Positions 5,820 through 7,605 of a DNA stretch of 7,605 nt are shown here, in pieces. Below the pieces are notes generated by a model, which saw only the letters and a program-made list of their open reading frames with translations, was not told the DNA's origin and ran no database searches. Location: positions 1 to 7,605 of the forward strand of contig JASLXL010000132.1 in NCBI GenBank assembly GCA_030740335.1, read 5' to 3'. Position numbers and translations under genes: made by a program. How positions within the stretch are numbered: the first letter of the stretch is position 1; each line of letters starts with the position of its first letter. The stretch is from SAR202 cluster bacterium. Its GTDB lineage: Bacteria; Chloroflexota; Dehalococcoidia; SAR202; CAJWER01.

Positions 5820-6581
5820 ATGTTCAGGCATAGCACTCGCCGGCTGCAACTAGGTACAGCGCTCCTTCTTGCGCTGATTATCGCCGGATGCTCCAGTAGC
5901 GACGAGGGCGGTGGCGCCCCTGCCGCAGTAGCGGACACCGGTAGTGGAGGCGACGAAGCTACCGGGGAGTTCGTGCTCAAGCAGACTTTCGACATGGGCA
6001 TCGAGGTCACGAGCCCGGTGTTCAACCGCATCCGGCGCATCCCGAAGAACTACGTGTGCCCTGGCGGCGCACCGGTCAAGGGGCAGTCCTTCGAGCAGAA
6101 TCCAGAGAAATACATCGGCCGTGAGAACATCTCGCCGCCGCTCGACTGGACCGGCATCCCCGAGGGTACTCAGAGCATCGCGCTAATAATGGACAGCGAT
6201 GAGTTCGCCCACGAGGCAGACCCCGACGCTCGCTGGACGCACTGGATTATCTGGAACCTGCCGCCCGACACGGCGAGCCTGGCGGAGCGCGTCGCCACCA
6301 CCACCGAGGTTGTAGACCTCGGCCCCAACGTCCGACAGGGCACCAACGACGTGAAAACCATCGGCTACACCGGTCCCTGCCCTCTGCCCACGACGTATCG
6401 ACCCGTGCACGGCAAGGTCAAGCTCGTCTTCGAGTACGTGTTCAACGTCTACGCCCTGGACACTGTGCTCGATCTGCCGGGCGGCGCCACCCGGGCCGAG
6501 TTCATGCAAGCGATCGACGGTCACGTCCTGTCCGGCGGAGTCATTCGGGGCGAGTTCGTCGCCAGCAAGCAGATGAACTAG
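5820..6581 (+). CDS. YbhB/YbcL-family (PEBP, Raf kinase inhibitor-like) lipoprotein
   Basis: This 253-residue protein starts with a lipoprotein signal peptide: basic n-region, hydrophobic core LGTALLLALIIAG, and lipobox IAGC with Cys24. A low-complexity Ser/Gly/Ala linker (about 25-48) follows, so the folded domain would be tethered outside the cytoplasmic membrane. The domain (about 50-250) carries phosphatidylethanolamine-binding-protein signatures: ENISPPLDWTGIP, IALIMDSDE, the ligand-pocket motif DPDARWTHW at 134-142 with His141, GYTGPCPLP, and FNVYALD. Bacterial YbhB/YbcL proteins have this fold; no enzymatic reaction is established and the biological role is mostly unknown. The start is well supported, with GGAGG at 5808-5812 seven nt before ATG. 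DPDAR replaces the commoner DPDAP, and an insertion between EFAH and DPDAR lengthens a pocket-side loop. It appears to be a single-gene unit. Confidence 0.88.
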   Translation: MFRHSTRRLQLGTALLLALIIAGCSSSDEGGGAPAAVADTGSGGDEATGEFVLKQTFDMGIEVTSPVFNRIRRIPKNYVCPGGAPVKGQSFEQNPEKYIGRENISPPLDWTGIPEGTQSIALIMDSDEFAHEADPDARWTHWIIWNLPPDTASLAERVATTTEVVDLGPNVRQGTNDVKTIGYTGPCPLPTTYRPVHGKVKLVFEYVFNVYALDTVLDLPGGATRAEFMQAIDGHVLSGGVIRGEFVASKQMN

Positions 6582-6987
6582 GCCTCCGCCCCGTGCGGTG
6601 CCCTCCAATTCAGGTCCGCGCTCACGAAGCTCCCACCTGCAACGTATCCGACAGGAGTAAAAGAATGCCCCCTGAGAGCCTTTGAGCAGGGACAGAAGAA
6701 AAAGTAGCAGTGGACTATCTACCAGATATTGAATGCCATAGTCGCTGATTAAGAGGGGCCTTTCTCACAACAGTCTTAATAGCATCCTCGCTATTCACCA
6801 TGCTAGCCCCGCAGCCCTAGCTACTACCAGCCCCGCCTAAGCCCCATCCGCCTCTCCTTGGCCCCTAGGCTATACTGCCCCCAAGAGGCAGGGTTATTCT
6901 GGGTGGTGGGTGCCCGGTTGGGATATGGGCGCCCCTAGATTCTTGGTAAGAAAAACTAACTCTAGAGAGGTAAGGTAAATACCTAAA
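6582..6987. other. Spacer between PEBP gene and right-edge gene
   Basis: About 405 bp. Only repeat copy 4 (6854-6912) is recognisable. A small inverted repeat CCGC/GCGG (6586-6598) follows the PEBP stop but lacks a T-run. The tiny frames here lack ribosome sites or recognisable content. Composition shifts toward AT after about 6920, ahead of the AT-richer gene. Confidence 0.5.
6854..6912 (+). repeat. Dispersed promoter-like repeat, copy 4
   Basis: The upstream part CTCCTTGG...CTAGGC matches copy 2, and the downstream part GGCAGGGTT...GGGTGGTGGGTG matches copy 3, so this copy shows the longest form (about 59 bp). The core is TATACTGCCCCCAAGAGGCA with one extra A in the loop; both stem arms CTGCC and GGCAG are kept. 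The position 7 nt after AGAGG (6884-6888) holds ATT instead of ATG/GTG. The next gene starts about 75 bp further on. Confidence 0.75.
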
Positions 6988-7605
6988 GTGGATCAAATTC
7001 ATAGAGCGATATATCCGGGCAAACACAAGCAATTGTTTCTGGATGACTATTCTATAGAAAGTGGAACTGGTTTAAGTCGCACCCTTCACCAGCCTCAAAA
7101 ACATGGGCCAGTGTTGAACGCGGATTTGTCGGCGAAACAAACCGCCGTCCAGAGTCGGTCAGCACCTCAGTGGAACCCTGAAAAACAAGTCTGGGAATGG
7201 TGGTACTGGTCATTCTATGACGAACCTAACGCAACTTCTGAAAGCCTGGCCCACTACGCTATTTCTTCTGATGGTGTTAAGTGGGAAAAACCTTCGCTCG
7301 GCCTGTGTGAAGGTAAAGCGCATGGAGACAACAACGTGATCTCTGGTGCCGGACATCATGATAAAACTGTCTATCATGTCGTGCGCGATGAGTTAGAAGA
7401 AAACCCAGAGAAGCGATATAAAGGTTTATTCGGAACAAAGGACAGATGGATAGGGTTTTCACCGGATGGCTTAAACTGGACGATGCCCGACATTTCTCCT
7501 GTCCCAAGCCAAGACGAGTCCCATCTTTGTTATGACATCATCTCTAACCAGTACCTAGCCACGGTAAAGCAATCCACGGAATGGGGGAGGTCAGTTTATC
7601 TCGCC
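6988..7605 (+). CDS. Beta-propeller glycosidase-like protein, N-terminal part (runs off right edge)
   Basis: An uninterrupted 206-codon frame reaches the window end. It starts YPGKHKQLFLDDYSIESGTG and continues with LSRTLHQPQKHGPVL, the opening typical of proteins annotated as GH43/GH32-like five-bladed propellers ('LFLDD..IE....L.RT.H.P.K...PVL'). Two blade-like repeats are visible: SSDGVKWEKP (Asp95) and SPDGLNWTMP (Asp160), each with S.DG..W..P. WNPEKQVWEWWYW is a further aromatic strand. The family acts on glycans or is uncharacterised; which applies here is unknown. GTG 6988 is the first start after an in-frame TAA at 6976-6978. The upstream AAGG/AGAGG signals are poorly spaced, so the start is uncertain. 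No signal peptide is seen. Codon third positions are often A/T, and bases 7021-7080 contain 22 G/C of 60, against 35 of 60 at 5941-6000, which suggests a separate origin. Confidence 0.65.
   Translation, partial: MDQIHRAIYPGKHKQLFLDDYSIESGTGLSRTLHQPQKHGPVLNADLSAKQTAVQSRSAPQWNPEKQVWEWWYWSFYDEPNATSESLAHYAISSDGVKWEKPSLGLCEGKAHGDNNVISGAGHHDKTVYHVVRDELEENPEKRYKGLFGTKDRWIGFSPDGLNWTMPDISPVPSQDESHLCYDIISNQYLATVKQSTEWGRSVYLA

Noticed and set aside
6582..6710. In-frame extension of the PEBP gene beyond its stop
   Set aside because: About 43 codons without a stop follow the TAG, but the translation has no PEBP-like content and the domain is already complete.
6715..6801. Minus-strand 28-codon frame
   Set aside because: No ribosome site, no recognisable content, and short enough to be chance.

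Overview
The window reads as bacterial chromosome of moderately high GC, with every confident gene on the plus strand. Two secreted proteins carry lipoprotein signal peptides. The gene mix is a large serine-recombinase tail, a THF-linked amine dehydrogenase, a PhoPQ-related hydrolase, a PEBP lipoprotein and a beta-propeller glycosidase-like protein. This fits an environmental bacterium such as a marine SAR202-type Chloroflexota, but that placement is a hunch and nothing in the sequence proves it.

Layout. Bases 2-307 are the C-terminal end of a probable large serine recombinase that enters from the left. Bases 381-2837 encode a full-length dimethylglycine/sarcosine dehydrogenase-like flavoprotein (DAO, FAO_M and GcvT domains) with a strong ribosome binding site. 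Bases 3148-4479 encode an exported lipoprotein alpha/beta hydrolase of the PhoPQ-activated pathogenicity-related (PqaA) family. Bases 4789-5307 encode a small polytopic membrane protein resembling the YdjM-type metal-dependent hydrolases. Bases 5820-6581 encode a YbhB/YbcL (PEBP) lipoprotein. From 6988 an open frame runs off the right edge; it resembles the 'FLDD...' five-bladed beta-propeller glycosidase-like proteins and is visibly more AT-rich than the rest.

The genes do not form an obvious pathway. The window looks like an accessory mosaic of single-gene units separated by 300-500 bp spacers. The spacers hold the more unusual signals. A short repeat, core TATACTGCCCCCAGAGGCAG, occurs four times in the same orientation (about 3122, 4747, 5301 and 6854). 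Two copies end right at gene starts, combining a -10-like TATACT with an AGAGG that sits 7 nt before the start codon, so the repeat may be a dispersed promoter/translation-start cassette. The spacer at 4480-4788 also carries what looks like the 3' end of a tRNA-Leu-type gene on the minus strand, next to three 11-bp GTGACC repeats. That combination suggests an old integration boundary. The spacer at 5308-5819 holds a minus-strand frame with coding-like composition that may be the remnant of a lost gene.
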